Shown here in pieces: positions 1 through 6,313 of a DNA stretch of 10,701 nt. Under the pieces are notes generated by a model. The model saw only the letters and a list, made by a program, of their open reading frames with translations. It did no database searches and was not told the DNA's origin. Origin of the DNA: an uncultured Gemmatimonadota bacterium (GTDB lineage Bacteria; Gemmatimonadota; Gemmatimonadetes; Gemmatimonadales; GWC2-71-9); contig CAMLHU010000047.1 in assembly GCA_946479825.1 (NCBI GenBank), positions 1 to 10,701 of the forward strand. Direction: 5' to 3'. Made by a program: the position numbers and the translations under genes. The first letter of the stretch is position 1. Each line of letters starts with the position of its first letter.

Positions 1-35
1 ACTTTTCACTTCTCACGTCCTCCCCTACCTTCCCC
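1..35 (+). repeat. Pyrimidine-rich degenerate heptad tract before crcB
   Basis: The 35 bases before the crcB start read as about five loose 7-base units, beginning ACTTTTC then ACTTCTC and decaying into C-rich units. The tract is almost purely pyrimidine on the coding strand and contains the CTCAC core seen in the other heptad tracts of this window (438-477, 939-969, 1056-1086). It leaves no Shine-Dalgarno sequence in front of the ATG at 38. The left edge is cut by the window, so its full length is unknown. Confidence 0.5.
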
Positions 36-37
36 CG

Positions 38-427
38 ATGCTCTGGCTCTACGTCGCGCTCGGCGGGGCGCTCGGCTCGCTCGCCCGCTACGGACTCGGC
101 GCCCTGATACAGGGGTGGTCGGGGTCGAACTTCCCCACCGGGACGCTCGTGGTGAACGTCAGCGCCGCGTTCCTCATCGGCGCGATCCTGCAGTACTCGC
201 TCGAGACGACGTCGGTGAGCCCCGAGACCCGCCTCTTCCTCGTCACCGGGTTCTGCGGCGGCTATTCCACCTTCTCGACGTTCACGTGGGAATCAGTGCG
301 CCTGCTGCAGGACGGGGAGTGGACCCGCGCCGGCGCCTACCTCCTCCTGAGCGTCATCGTGGGCCTTGCCGCCACCCTGCTCGGCATCGCCGCGGGACAC
401 CAGCTGATCCTCCTCCGCCGCGCCTGA
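38..427 (+). CDS. crcB: Fluoride ion channel CrcB/Fluc
   Basis: This 129-residue membrane protein matches the Fluc/CrcB family of dimeric fluoride channels, which export toxic F- from the cytoplasm. Visible signatures are the N-terminal GGALGSLARYG segment with Arg17, the second-helix segment TLVVNVSAAFLIG with the conserved Asn40, and the GFCGGYSTFSTF segment (residues 71-82) that carries the phenylalanine-box and Thr/Ser residues lining the pore and central Na+ site. Four hydrophobic helices fit the family, and the length is typical. The Gly usually found three residues after Asn40 is Ala43 here, a mild change. The ATG at 38 lacks a Shine-Dalgarno and sits directly after a pyrimidine-rich tract. 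The next gene begins 50 bp downstream on the same strand, so the two may be co-transcribed. Only 37 bases lie upstream, so a fluoride riboswitch cannot be assessed. Confidence 0.95.
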   Translation: MLWLYVALGGALGSLARYGLGALIQGWSGSNFPTGTLVVNVSAAFLIGAILQYSLETTSVSPETRLFLVTGFCGGYSTFSTFTWESVRLLQDGEWTRAGAYLLLSVIVGLAATLLGIAAGHQLILLRRA

Positions 428-437
428 GCACTGCCGG

Positions 438-477
438 CCCACGGGCCACGGCTCACAACTCACGACCCACGACCAAC
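438..477 (+). repeat. Heptad repeat tract abutting a start codon
   Basis: Five successive 7-base units run from 438 to 472, for example CTCACAA at 452-458, CTCACGA at 459-465 and CCCACGA at 466-472, followed by a partial unit that runs into the ATG at 478. The units share a YCAC core. The tract fills nearly the whole gap between crcB and the next gene, and leaves no Shine-Dalgarno for it. It is pyrimidine-rich on the coding strand, as at 1-35. Confidence 0.65.
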
Positions 478-942
478 ATGTCCACACTCGACGCGATCAA
501 CGGAGTCATCAACGCCTGCCAGGCCGCGCCCAACATCGTGACCGGGGGGCAGCCGAAGGACCACCACATCCGCCGGCTCAAGGTGGCGAAGGCCGCCGTC
601 GTGCTCGACCTGCGCGACCCGATGGAGCCGCGCGACTTCGACGAGCCCGCGGCGGTGCGCGCCGAGGGGATGGAGTACGTCAACGTCGCCGTGAACGCGG
701 GGGCGCTGAGCGACGAACTGCTCGACCGGATCCTCGAGGTGCTCCGCGCCGATCGCGAACGCCAGGTCTTCGTGCACTGCGCCAGCGCCAACCGGGTGGG
801 CGGCGCGCTCATCCCCTACTTCATGCTCGACCTCGCGATGGACGAGGAGTCGGCCGTGGAGCAGGCGATGCGGGTGGGGCTCCGGAGCCCGGAGCTGATG
901 GAGTGGGGGCTCGAGTATGCCCGAAAGAGATCGGGACAGTGA
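478..942 (+). CDS. DUF442/PTP-like phosphatase-fold protein
   Basis: A 154-residue soluble protein with no signal peptide or membrane helix. The opening ITGGQP-like segment (IVTGGQP, residues 20-26), the VVLDLRDPME strand-loop (41-50), the YVNVAV strand (67-72) and the HCASANR P-loop (100-106) match the DUF442 / beta-lactamase-hydrolase-like branch of the protein tyrosine phosphatase superfamily. The nucleophile would be Cys101 and the phosphate-binding Arg is Arg106. The loop is C-x4-R, shorter than the classical C-x5-R of tyrosine phosphatases and like rhodaneses and DUF442 proteins. The usual loop Gly is Ala104, which may alter activity. Substrate is unknown; related proteins are placed in sulfide/persulfide metabolism or dephosphorylation. 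The ATG at 478 was chosen because the family N-terminus begins here; no ribosome binding site precedes it. The TGA stop lies inside the first unit of the next repeat tract. Confidence 0.8.
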   Translation: MSTLDAINGVINACQAAPNIVTGGQPKDHHIRRLKVAKAAVVLDLRDPMEPRDFDEPAAVRAEGMEYVNVAVNAGALSDELLDRILEVLRADRERQVFVHCASANRVGGALIPYFMLDLAMDEESAVEQAMRVGLRSPELMEWGLEYARKRSGQ

Positions 943-969
943 GCGGTGAGAGGTAAGCGGTGAGCGGGA
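939..969 (+). repeat. Heptad repeat, left arm of an inverted repeat
   Basis: Four 7-base units begin with GTGAGCG (939-945) and GTGAGAG (946-952), and the arm ends in GGA at 969. The TGA stop of the upstream phosphatase-fold gene (940-942) lies within the first unit. The arm is the reverse complement of 1056-1086 at 28 of 31 positions. All three differences are at the third base of a unit (948, 955, 962) and are transitions. In a plus-strand RNA two of them become G-U pairs, leaving one A-C mismatch. Confidence 0.8.
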
Positions 970-993
970 CCGTAAGAATAGCGTATCATGAAG

Positions 994-1031
994 AGCGGGC
1001 CGACGGGGAAGATCTCACCCGACGGCCCGCT
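994..1031. terminator. Strong hairpin between convergent genes
   Basis: AGCGGGCCG at 994-1002 pairs with CGGCCCGCT at 1023-1031. After one A-A mismatch, CGGG (1004-1007) pairs with CCCG (1018-1021), giving a 13-bp GC-rich stem around a 10-base loop. It sits midway between two convergent stop codons (942 and 1083), which is the expected place for a bidirectional transcription terminator. Neither side has a good T-run, so intrinsic termination is plausible but not proven. Confidence 0.6.
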
Positions 1032-1055
1032 TGCAGTATCTGATTTGCACACGCT

Positions 1056-1086
1056 TCCCGCTTACCGCTCACCTCTTACCGCTCAC
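1056..1086 (-). repeat. Heptad repeat, right arm of the inverted repeat
   Basis: Read on the minus strand this has the same four-unit structure as the left arm (GTGAGCG, GTAAGAG, and so on, ending GGA). The minus-strand stop codon of the NTF2-like gene (1083-1085) lies inside its first unit, mirroring the left arm. The variant second unit with AGAG is present in both arms, so the two arms look like copies of one array rather than independent low-complexity runs. Confidence 0.8.
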
Positions 1087-1460
1087 CGGATCCAGTACAT
1101 CCTCATCTCCGTCACCTTCTGCCCGTCGGTCTCGCAGAAGATGGCGCCGCGGGCGTCCACCCACTCGCCGGTCCGGCGGCGGCGGTAGACGCACTTGAAC
1201 TCGGTCGAGAACCAGGGACCGGCGGCGAAGATCTCGCCCGAGGTGAACGTGATCTCGGACTGGTAGTACGGCACGTCCTGCCAGTAGCCGCGGATCGCGT
1301 CCTTCCCCTTGAGGGGGGCGGCGAAGGGCGACTCGAGGAACACCGCGTCGTCGGTGAAGATCTCGAGCATCGCGTCCACGCGGGCCTTTTCCCAGCCCTT
1401 GCCAAAGGCGTCGATGAGCTGGCGGCCCAGCGCGCGGGTATCGGTGGTCGTCTCGGTCAT
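1083..1460 (-). CDS. NTF2/SnoaL-like small protein
   Basis: A 125-residue soluble protein with the cone-shaped alpha+beta fold of the NTF2-like superfamily (SnoaL-type). Evidence is the order of elements: an N-terminal helix (residues 9-27), the family-typical stretch MLEIFTDDAVFLESPFA (31-47) followed by LKGKDAIRGYW (50-60), and then four beta strands rich in aromatic residues up to the terminal MRMYWIR. Members are small-molecule isomerases, hydrolases or binding proteins; the pocket ligand cannot be told from sequence. Length is normal. The ATG at 1460 has a GGAA six bases upstream and a promoter-like pair at 1489-1517, so it is probably transcribed alone. It converges on the phosphatase-fold gene. 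It lies downstream of the M16 protease on the same strand but is separated from it by a strong hairpin. Confidence 0.8.
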   Translation of the reverse strand: MTETTTDTRALGRQLIDAFGKGWEKARVDAMLEIFTDDAVFLESPFAAPLKGKDAIRGYWQDVPYYQSEITFTSGEIFAAGPWFSTEFKCVYRRRRTGEWVDARGAIFCETDGQKVTEMRMYWIR

Positions 1461-1488
1461 GGCTCGTTCCGGCTCCGGTCGGGGCAGG

Positions 1489-1517
1489 AACATAGCGCAC
1501 CGCCGACCGGATGGCAG
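1489..1517 (-). promoter_or_regulatory. Sigma70-type promoter for the NTF2-like gene
   Basis: On the minus strand a -35-like CTGCCA (1517-1512, 4 of 6 to TTGACA) is followed after exactly 17 bases by a -10-like TATGTT (1494-1489, 4 of 6 to TATAAT). Transcription would start near 1482, giving a leader of about 20 bases before the ATG at 1460. The TATGTT stands out in an otherwise very GC-rich gap. No mapped start supports this. Confidence 0.4.
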
Positions 1518-1573
1518 TGGCGACCCGGCGCCGGCGCCCGATTTTGCGAGTTCTTCACCTCCCCCGACGCGAA

Positions 1574-1607
1574 CGGCCCCCGCCCCGGGTATCCGGGACG
1601 GGGGCCG
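1574..1607 (-). terminator. Rho-independent-like terminator after the M16 protease
   Basis: Two 15-base arms (1574-1588 and 1593-1607) pair around a 4-base loop at 1589-1592. On the plus strand there is one C/A mismatch (1583/1598). In minus-strand RNA this becomes a G-U pair, so the stem is complete only in the direction of the protease transcript, whose stop is 20 bases upstream. There is no long U-run, which is common in GC-rich genomes. Confidence 0.7.
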
Positions 1608-1626
1608 ATCGGTGGGGCGCGCCCGG

Positions 1627-4422
1627 TTACGGCTGGACCGCCTGGGCGGGCTTCTTGTCGAAGTCGCCGGCCTCGACGATGACGAACTTCGAGGGGTCGA
1701 TGTACTTCCGGAGCGCGGCGTTGACCTGGTCGGGGGTGAGCGCCCTGACCCGCGCCTCGAATTGGGCATCGAACTTCATCGTACGGCCGACGAAGAGGTC
1801 ATTCGCGAGGGTGCCGGCGAGCGACGCATCGCGGGAGCGGCCCAACTCGTTCTGCTGCAGCCACCCCTGCCGGGCCTTGTCGAGCTCGTCGGCGCTGAAC
1901 CCGTCCTTGAGGGCGCGGGCGACCTCCTCCTGGAAGTCGGTCTCGAGCCGGCCGAGATTCTGCGGGGCGTAGATGGCGTAGGCCTGGAACATCCCCGCCG
2001 AATCGAGGGCGGAGGCGCCGAGCCCGGAGCCGACGCCGTAGCTGATCCCGTCCTTCTGGCGGATCCGGGTGGCCAGGCGCGAGTTGAGGAACCCGCCGCC
2101 CAGCATGTAGTTGGCCATCACGAGCCCGGCGTAATCGGGGTTGTCATCCCGGACCGGGAGGTTCATCCCGGCCAGGAAGAAGGCGTTGGCCTTGTCGGGC
2201 GTCTTGAGGACGATCTTGGTCCCGGCGATGTCCTGGTACGGGGTCGGGATCCGGACGTAGGACGCCGGGCTCTTCCAGTTCCCGAAGAGCGAGTCGGCCA
2301 GCTGGCGGATCGCGCCGGGGTCGAAGTCCCCGACCACCGCCATCTCGCCGTGGTCGGCGCCGTAGAAGCCCCGGTAGAACGCCTTCACCTGGTCGAGCGT
2401 GGCGGCGGTGTAGCCCGCCTTCTGCTCGTCGAAGGTGAGCGCCGCGCGGGGGTCGTCGGCCGGGAAGGGCCGGAGGGCGCGGCGGAACGCGACCACCCCC
2501 TGTGCGGTCGGGTCCGACCGCGACTCCTCGACCGACGCGAGGTCCTCGGTGCGGAGCTGCTCGAACTCTCCGGCGTCGAAGGCCGGGTTCCGGAGGACGT
2601 CGCCCACGATGCGGAGCACCGCGGGGAGGTTCTCCCGGGTGGCCTCGATCCGGACGGTGGCGCTGGTGGCGTCGCCCCCCACGCCGACGCTCGCCTTGAG
2701 GCGGTCGAGCTCGTCCTTGATCTGCTGGCGGGTGCGGGTGGTGGTGCCGCGCATCAGCATGTCGCCCACCAGGTCGGCCACGGTGGCCTGGCCGCGCACG
2801 GCGTCGAGGGTGCCGAACCGCAGGGTGATGGCGGCGTTCACGGTGCCGCCGCGGGTCTTCTTCGGCAGGAACGCGAGCTTGAAGCCGTCGCCCAGCGTGG
2901 CGCGGGTGGTGCGCGACTCGATGTTGGCCGGCGACGGGTCGAACGCCTCGCCCACCGACCGCGCGGTGTCGCCGTGGTAGTTCTGGACGATCGCGGCGAC
3001 GTCGGGCACCGGCGGGATGGTGGCGCGGTCGGGCTTGGGGGTCGGGACGAACGTCCCCCAGGTGACGTTGGACGGCTTGAGGTACGCCGCCGCCACCCGG
3101 GCCACGTCGGCCGGGGTGACCGCCTTCACCCGGTCGCGATAGACGAACAGCATCCGCCAGTCGCCGAGCGCGGCCCACTCGGTGAGCCCCAGCGCGGCGC
3201 GCTGCGAGTTGTTGAGCGTGAGGTCGATGTTCTTGAGGATGGCGGCCTTGGCGCGGTCCACCTCCTCCGCCGTGGGCGGCGTGCCGGCGAAGCCTGCCAC
3301 GGTCGCCTGGATCGCCGCGGTGGCGGCGGCGGCGGAATCGGGGGCGGTGAGCTGGGCCGAGGCGAGCAGCAGGCCGGGCTCGCGGAGCTGGAACGCGCTC
3401 ACGTACTCCTGGGCCGCGATATGCGACTCGACCAGGGCCTTGTAGAGCCGCCCCGATGGCGTGTCGCCCAGGATGCGGCCGAGCACCGCCACGGCCGGGA
3501 AGTCGGCGTCCGACCCGGCGGGGATATGCCAGCCGGCCATCACCCAGCCCACGTCGCCCACCCGGCGGAGCGTGACGCTCCGCTCGCCGTCCTGCACCGG
3601 CTCCTCGGTGTAGGTCGGCCAGATCTTCATGTCGCCGGTGCGCGCGGGGCGCGGGATCCGGCCGAACTTGTCCTGGATGAGCCGGAGCGCCTCGGCGGGA
3701 TCGAACTTCCCGGCCACCACCAGCACCGCGTTGTCGGGCTGGTAGTACTTGTGATAGAACGCCTGCAGCCGCTCGATCGGCACCTGCTCGATGTCGGCGC
3801 GGTCGCCGATGGTCGAGTGGCCGTAGTTGTGCCACAGGTAGGCGGTCGAGAACACCCGCTCCTCGAGCACGCTCGAGGGGTCGTTCTCCCCCGACTCGAA
3901 CTCGTTCCGCACCACCGAGAACTCCGACTTGAGGTCCTTCTCGGCGATGAAGCTGTGGACCATCCGGTCGGCCTCGAGGTCGAGCGCCCAGGTCAGGTTC
4001 TCCTTCGTGGCCGCGAAGGTCTCGAAGTAGTTGGTGCGGTCGAACCAGGTGGTGCCGTTGGGGCTCGCGCCGTGCTCGGTGAGTTCCTGGGGGATGTTCC
4101 GGTGCCGCGGGGTCCCCTTGAAGTCGAGGTGCTCCAGCAGGTGCGCCATCCCCTTCTCGCCGTACCCCTCGTTCCGCGAGCCGACCAGGAAGGTGATGTT
4201 GACGGTGGCGGTGGGCTGCGACGCGTCCGGAAAGAGCAGCACCCGGAGCCCGTTCGCGAGGGTGTACTGGGTGATGCCTTCGACCGTGGGCCCCCTGGTG
4301 ATGGCGGCGGATGGCCGGGACGCGGCCTTAGGGGACGCGACGGCCTTCTGCGCGGAGGCGGCTGGCGGCAGCGCCCAGAGCAGGGCGGCGCCCAGCGCGG
4401 CGCGGACGAGCGTGCGGTGCAT
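1627..4422 (-). CDS. Secreted two-domain M16 zinc metalloprotease
   Basis: A 931-residue protein of the pitrilysin/insulysin family M16, in the single-chain form with two peptidase halves. A signal peptide is clear: Arg near the start, a hydrophobic core (residues 6-17) and an AASAQ cleavage region (21-25), with no lipobox, so it is predicted periplasmic or exported. The first half carries the inverted zinc motif HLLEH, with ligands His94 and His98 and catalytic Glu97. The third ligand is Glu174 in VVRNEFE, at the family's usual distance. The second half (about 505-910) has a degenerate motif (ADLVGDML near 549-556) and is presumably structural. It keeps the substrate-binding segment RQKDGISYG (788-796). 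Length is typical. The ATG at 4422 is preceded by AGGA with an 8-base spacer. Such enzymes degrade peptides held in an enclosed chamber. The gene is monocistronic by its position, divergent from the dehydrogenase-like gene. Confidence 0.93.
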   Translation of the reverse strand: MHRTLVRAALGAALLWALPPAASAQKAVASPKAASRPSAAITRGPTVEGITQYTLANGLRVLLFPDASQPTATVNITFLVGSRNEGYGEKGMAHLLEHLDFKGTPRHRNIPQELTEHGASPNGTTWFDRTNYFETFAATKENLTWALDLEADRMVHSFIAEKDLKSEFSVVRNEFESGENDPSSVLEERVFSTAYLWHNYGHSTIGDRADIEQVPIERLQAFYHKYYQPDNAVLVVAGKFDPAEALRLIQDKFGRIPRPARTGDMKIWPTYTEEPVQDGERSVTLRRVGDVGWVMAGWHIPAGSDADFPAVAVLGRILGDTPSGRLYKALVESHIAAQEYVSAFQLREPGLLLASAQLTAPDSAAAATAAIQATVAGFAGTPPTAEEVDRAKAAILKNIDLTLNNSQRAALGLTEWAALGDWRMLFVYRDRVKAVTPADVARVAAAYLKPSNVTWGTFVPTPKPDRATIPPVPDVAAIVQNYHGDTARSVGEAFDPSPANIESRTTRATLGDGFKLAFLPKKTRGGTVNAAITLRFGTLDAVRGQATVADLVGDMLMRGTTTRTRQQIKDELDRLKASVGVGGDATSATVRIEATRENLPAVLRIVGDVLRNPAFDAGEFEQLRTEDLASVEESRSDPTAQGVVAFRRALRPFPADDPRAALTFDEQKAGYTAATLDQVKAFYRGFYGADHGEMAVVGDFDPGAIRQLADSLFGNWKSPASYVRIPTPYQDIAGTKIVLKTPDKANAFFLAGMNLPVRDDNPDYAGLVMANYMLGGGFLNSRLATRIRQKDGISYGVGSGLGASALDSAGMFQAYAIYAPQNLGRLETDFQEEVARALKDGFSADELDKARQGWLQQNELGRSRDASLAGTLANDLFVGRTMKFDAQFEARVRALTPDQVNAALRKYIDPSKFVIVEAGDFDKKPAQAVQP

Positions 4423-4596
4423 GGTCGTGATCCTGACGAAGGGTGGAGGGAGGGATCCGTCGGGGGTGGACCTTCCTAACCTAACCCCGCCGCCGGCCGG
4501 CGCGAGGGCCCGTGGGTGGCGGCCGGGGCCGCGACTTAGCATCTTGAAACGACGTGCGTCCGTGACGACACGGCATTCCAACGGTCTGGAGCGTTG
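4423..4596. promoter_or_regulatory. Divergent intergenic region with a DtxR-box-like half-site
   Basis: This 174-bp gap must hold promoters for the protease (minus) and the dehydrogenase-regulator operon (plus). CCTAACCTAA at 4475-4484 equals one half of the DtxR/IdeR iron-box consensus, but the other half is absent. TTGAAA at 4543-4548 resembles a -35 element, but no convincing -10 follows at 16-18 bases. The plus-strand start is set by GGAG at 4588-4591, five bases before the ATG at 4597. The TTG at 4594 would be too close to that site. The part next to the protease start is pyrimidine-rich on its coding strand. Confidence 0.3.
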
Positions 4597-5592
4597 ATGA
4601 TCGACGAGAACAACCCGCGCCTGGCGGTGATCGGCGTCGGCGAGGTCGGCCGCGGCTGGGCGGCGCTCGCCGCGAGCCACGGCTGGGCGGTCGCGGTGTT
4701 CGACACCGACTCGGCCGCGCTCCACGCCGCCCACGACGACATCGCGGGCCGGGTGGACCGGCTGGCCGACGCCGGCCAGGCCGACCGCGACGCCGCGGAC
4801 GCCGGACTGGCCGAGCTCCGCAGCGGCCGGAGCCTGCTCCAGGCCGTGGCCGACGCCGACTGGATCATCGAGGCGATCCCCGACGACCTCGCCGTCAAGC
4901 AGCGCCTGCTCGAGCAGATCGAGCAGGTGGCGCGGCTCAAGGCGGTGCTCACCAGCTCGAGCAGCCGGCTCCACGCCAGCGAGCTCTGCGGCCGCCTGCG
5001 CCGCCCGGAACGCCTGCTGGTGGCCCACCCGCTGATGCCGGTGGAGCTCATCCCGGCGGTCGAGGTGGTGCCGGGCCCCCGCACCGACCCGGCCTGTACC
5101 GACGACGTCCGCTACTGGCTCCGCCGGCTCGGCAAGGTGCCGGTGCTGGTGCAGAAGGAGGTGCGCGGCAACGTGACCGGTCGGCTGCAGGCGGCGGTCT
5201 GGCGGGAACTGGTCCAGCTGGTGCTGGACGGCGTAGTGGACGTGAAGGACCTCGACGCCGCCGTGAGCCTCGGGCCCGGCGTGACCTGGGCCGCCGCGGG
5301 GCCGGGGCTCACCCACGTGATCGGCGCCGGCGACCGCCCGCTCGCGGTGACCCTGGGCGCGACGCTGACCGGCTTCGAGGAATGGTGGCCCACCCTGGCC
5401 CGGTGGGAGCAGCTCGGTCCCGAGGAGCGCCTGCGGCTCGCCCGCGCGCTCGAGAAGGCCTATGGCGCCCGCGCCGCCGACCTGCGCGAGGAACGCGCCG
5501 CCCGCCTCTTCCGCGTGCTCGCCGCGGTCGAGGACGCCGTCACCCGCGAGGAGGACGATGGCGTCCGGCTGGTCCAGCCGCCGTCGCACTGA
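4597..5592 (+). CDS. Divergent 3-hydroxyacyl-CoA dehydrogenase-family protein
   Basis: A 331-residue protein resembling the 3-hydroxyacyl-CoA / L-gulonate (lambda-crystallin) dehydrogenase family. An N-terminal Rossmann fold is shown by VIGVGEVG (residues 11-18, GxGxxG) and Asp36 ending the second strand, which favours NAD+. The segment AHPLMPVELIPAVEVVPG (143-160) holds the catalytic-type His144 and Glu156. The C-terminal helical domain begins near 187 with EVRGNVTGRLQAAVWRE. Three positions depart from the family: the Asn of HPxNP is Met147, the Asn of the GFxxNR motif is Gly195, and the Arg before the Trp of the GxGxRW motif is Thr230. Catalysis may be altered or lost, so a binding or regulatory role is possible. 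The ATG at 4597 has GGAG at ideal spacing. The gene is followed after 2 bp by the response regulator, so the two are almost certainly co-expressed. The substrate is unknown. Confidence 0.75.
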   Translation: MIDENNPRLAVIGVGEVGRGWAALAASHGWAVAVFDTDSAALHAAHDDIAGRVDRLADAGQADRDAADAGLAELRSGRSLLQAVADADWIIEAIPDDLAVKQRLLEQIEQVARLKAVLTSSSSRLHASELCGRLRRPERLLVAHPLMPVELIPAVEVVPGPRTDPACTDDVRYWLRRLGKVPVLVQKEVRGNVTGRLQAAVWRELVQLVLDGVVDVKDLDAAVSLGPGVTWAAAGPGLTHVIGAGDRPLAVTLGATLTGFEEWWPTLARWEQLGPEERLRLARALEKAYGARAADLREERAARLFRVLAAVEDAVTREEDDGVRLVQPPSH

Positions 5593-5594
5593 CC

Positions 5595-6305
5595 GTGGTC
5601 CGCACCGTCGAAGCCCCGCTCCGCGCCCGCACCCTGCTCGTCATCGACGACGAGCCCCCCATCCGCCGCGCCGTCGCCAACGCGCTCCGCGAGGTGGCCG
5701 ACCGCGTCCTCGAGGCCAGCTCCGGCGGCGAAGGCACCGACCTCGCCGCCGCCGAACGCCCCGAGCTCGTGGTGCTCGACCTGGGCCTCCCCGACCAGCC
5801 CGGCGCCGAGGTCTGCCGCGAGATCCGGCGCTGGTCGTCGACCCCGATCGTGGTGCTCTCCGCCCGGCACGACGAGCAGGAGAAGATCACGCTGTTCAAC
5901 CAGGGCGCCGACGACTACGTCACCAAGCCGTTCTCGCTCAACGAGCTCACCGCCCGGGTCCGCGCCCACCTGCGCCGGGCCCAGGCCCCGGCGGTCCGCG
6001 GCACCACCTCCTACACCGTCGGCGACCTCGTGGTGGACCTCGACGCCCGCACGGTCCGGCGGAACGGCGAGGCGATCCGCCTCACGCCCACCGAGTGGGA
6101 GATCCTCCGCACCCTGCTCCTCAACGCCGGCCGCACCCTGACCCACCAGCAGATCTATGACGCGGTCTGGCGCCGGCCGTTCGGCAACCCGCAGCAGTAC
6201 CTCCGGGTGTACATCACGACGCTCCGCCGCAAGATCGAGACGAACCCCGCCCGGCCCCGGATCATCGTGACCGAGCCCGGGGTGGGCTACCGGCTCGAGC
6301 CCTGA
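5595..6305 (+). CDS. kdpE: KdpE-like OmpR-family response regulator
   Basis: A 236-residue response regulator. The receiver domain (residues 13-128) has the acidic pair Asp18-Asp19, phospho-acceptor Asp62 in VVLDLGLPD, Ser89 and Lys111 in TKPF. The C-terminal winged helix (about 136-236) is of OmpR/PhoB type. Segments such as TPIVVLSAR, EKITLFNQGADDYVTKPF, LTPTEWEIL, YLRVYITTLRRKIE and TEPGVGYRLEP match KdpE closely, the regulator that activates the high-affinity K+ pump operon. The start is taken as GTG at 5595, two bases after the previous stop. No in-frame ATG lies near and no ribosome site is visible, so initiation is probably by translational coupling. The true start could be a few codons away. 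The kinase gene follows after 8 bp. No kdpFABC genes are in the window, so the target operon is unknown. Confidence 0.88.
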   Translation: MVRTVEAPLRARTLLVIDDEPPIRRAVANALREVADRVLEASSGGEGTDLAAAERPELVVLDLGLPDQPGAEVCREIRRWSSTPIVVLSARHDEQEKITLFNQGADDYVTKPFSLNELTARVRAHLRRAQAPAVRGTTSYTVGDLVVDLDARTVRRNGEAIRLTPTEWEILRTLLLNAGRTLTHQQIYDAVWRRPFGNPQQYLRVYITTLRRKIETNPARPRIIVTEPGVGYRLEP

Positions 6306-6313
6306 CTCCCGTC

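Noticed and set aside
1..37. A fluoride riboswitch ahead of crcB
   Set aside because: Only 37 pyrimidine-rich bases are available and none resembles the conserved riboswitch core; the relevant region may lie outside the window.
1..1086. The heptad tracts as a CRISPR array or a tRNA-like cluster
   Set aside because: Units are only 7 bases, contiguous and degenerate, without unique spacers of 25-40 bases or cloverleaf features.
1309..4479. A very long open frame (over 1,000 codons) on the plus strand opposite the M16 protease
   Set aside because: The translation is dominated by Gly, Arg, Val and Glu with no recognisable domain, the usual antisense shadow in GC-rich DNA. The minus strand carries a complete signal peptide, HLLEH motif and full-length M16 protein.
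4489..4530. A terminator-like GC hairpin between the divergent genes
   Set aside because: Only short arms (GCCGCC/GGCGGC) pair around a loop of more than 20 bases, and a terminator is not expected between divergent starts; random GC-rich pairing explains it.
4423..5589. An N-terminal extension of about 390 codons on the M16 protease, since its frame stays open upstream
   Set aside because: The extension is antisense to the dehydrogenase gene and lacks domain signals. The ATG at 4422 has a ribosome site and is followed at once by a signal peptide.
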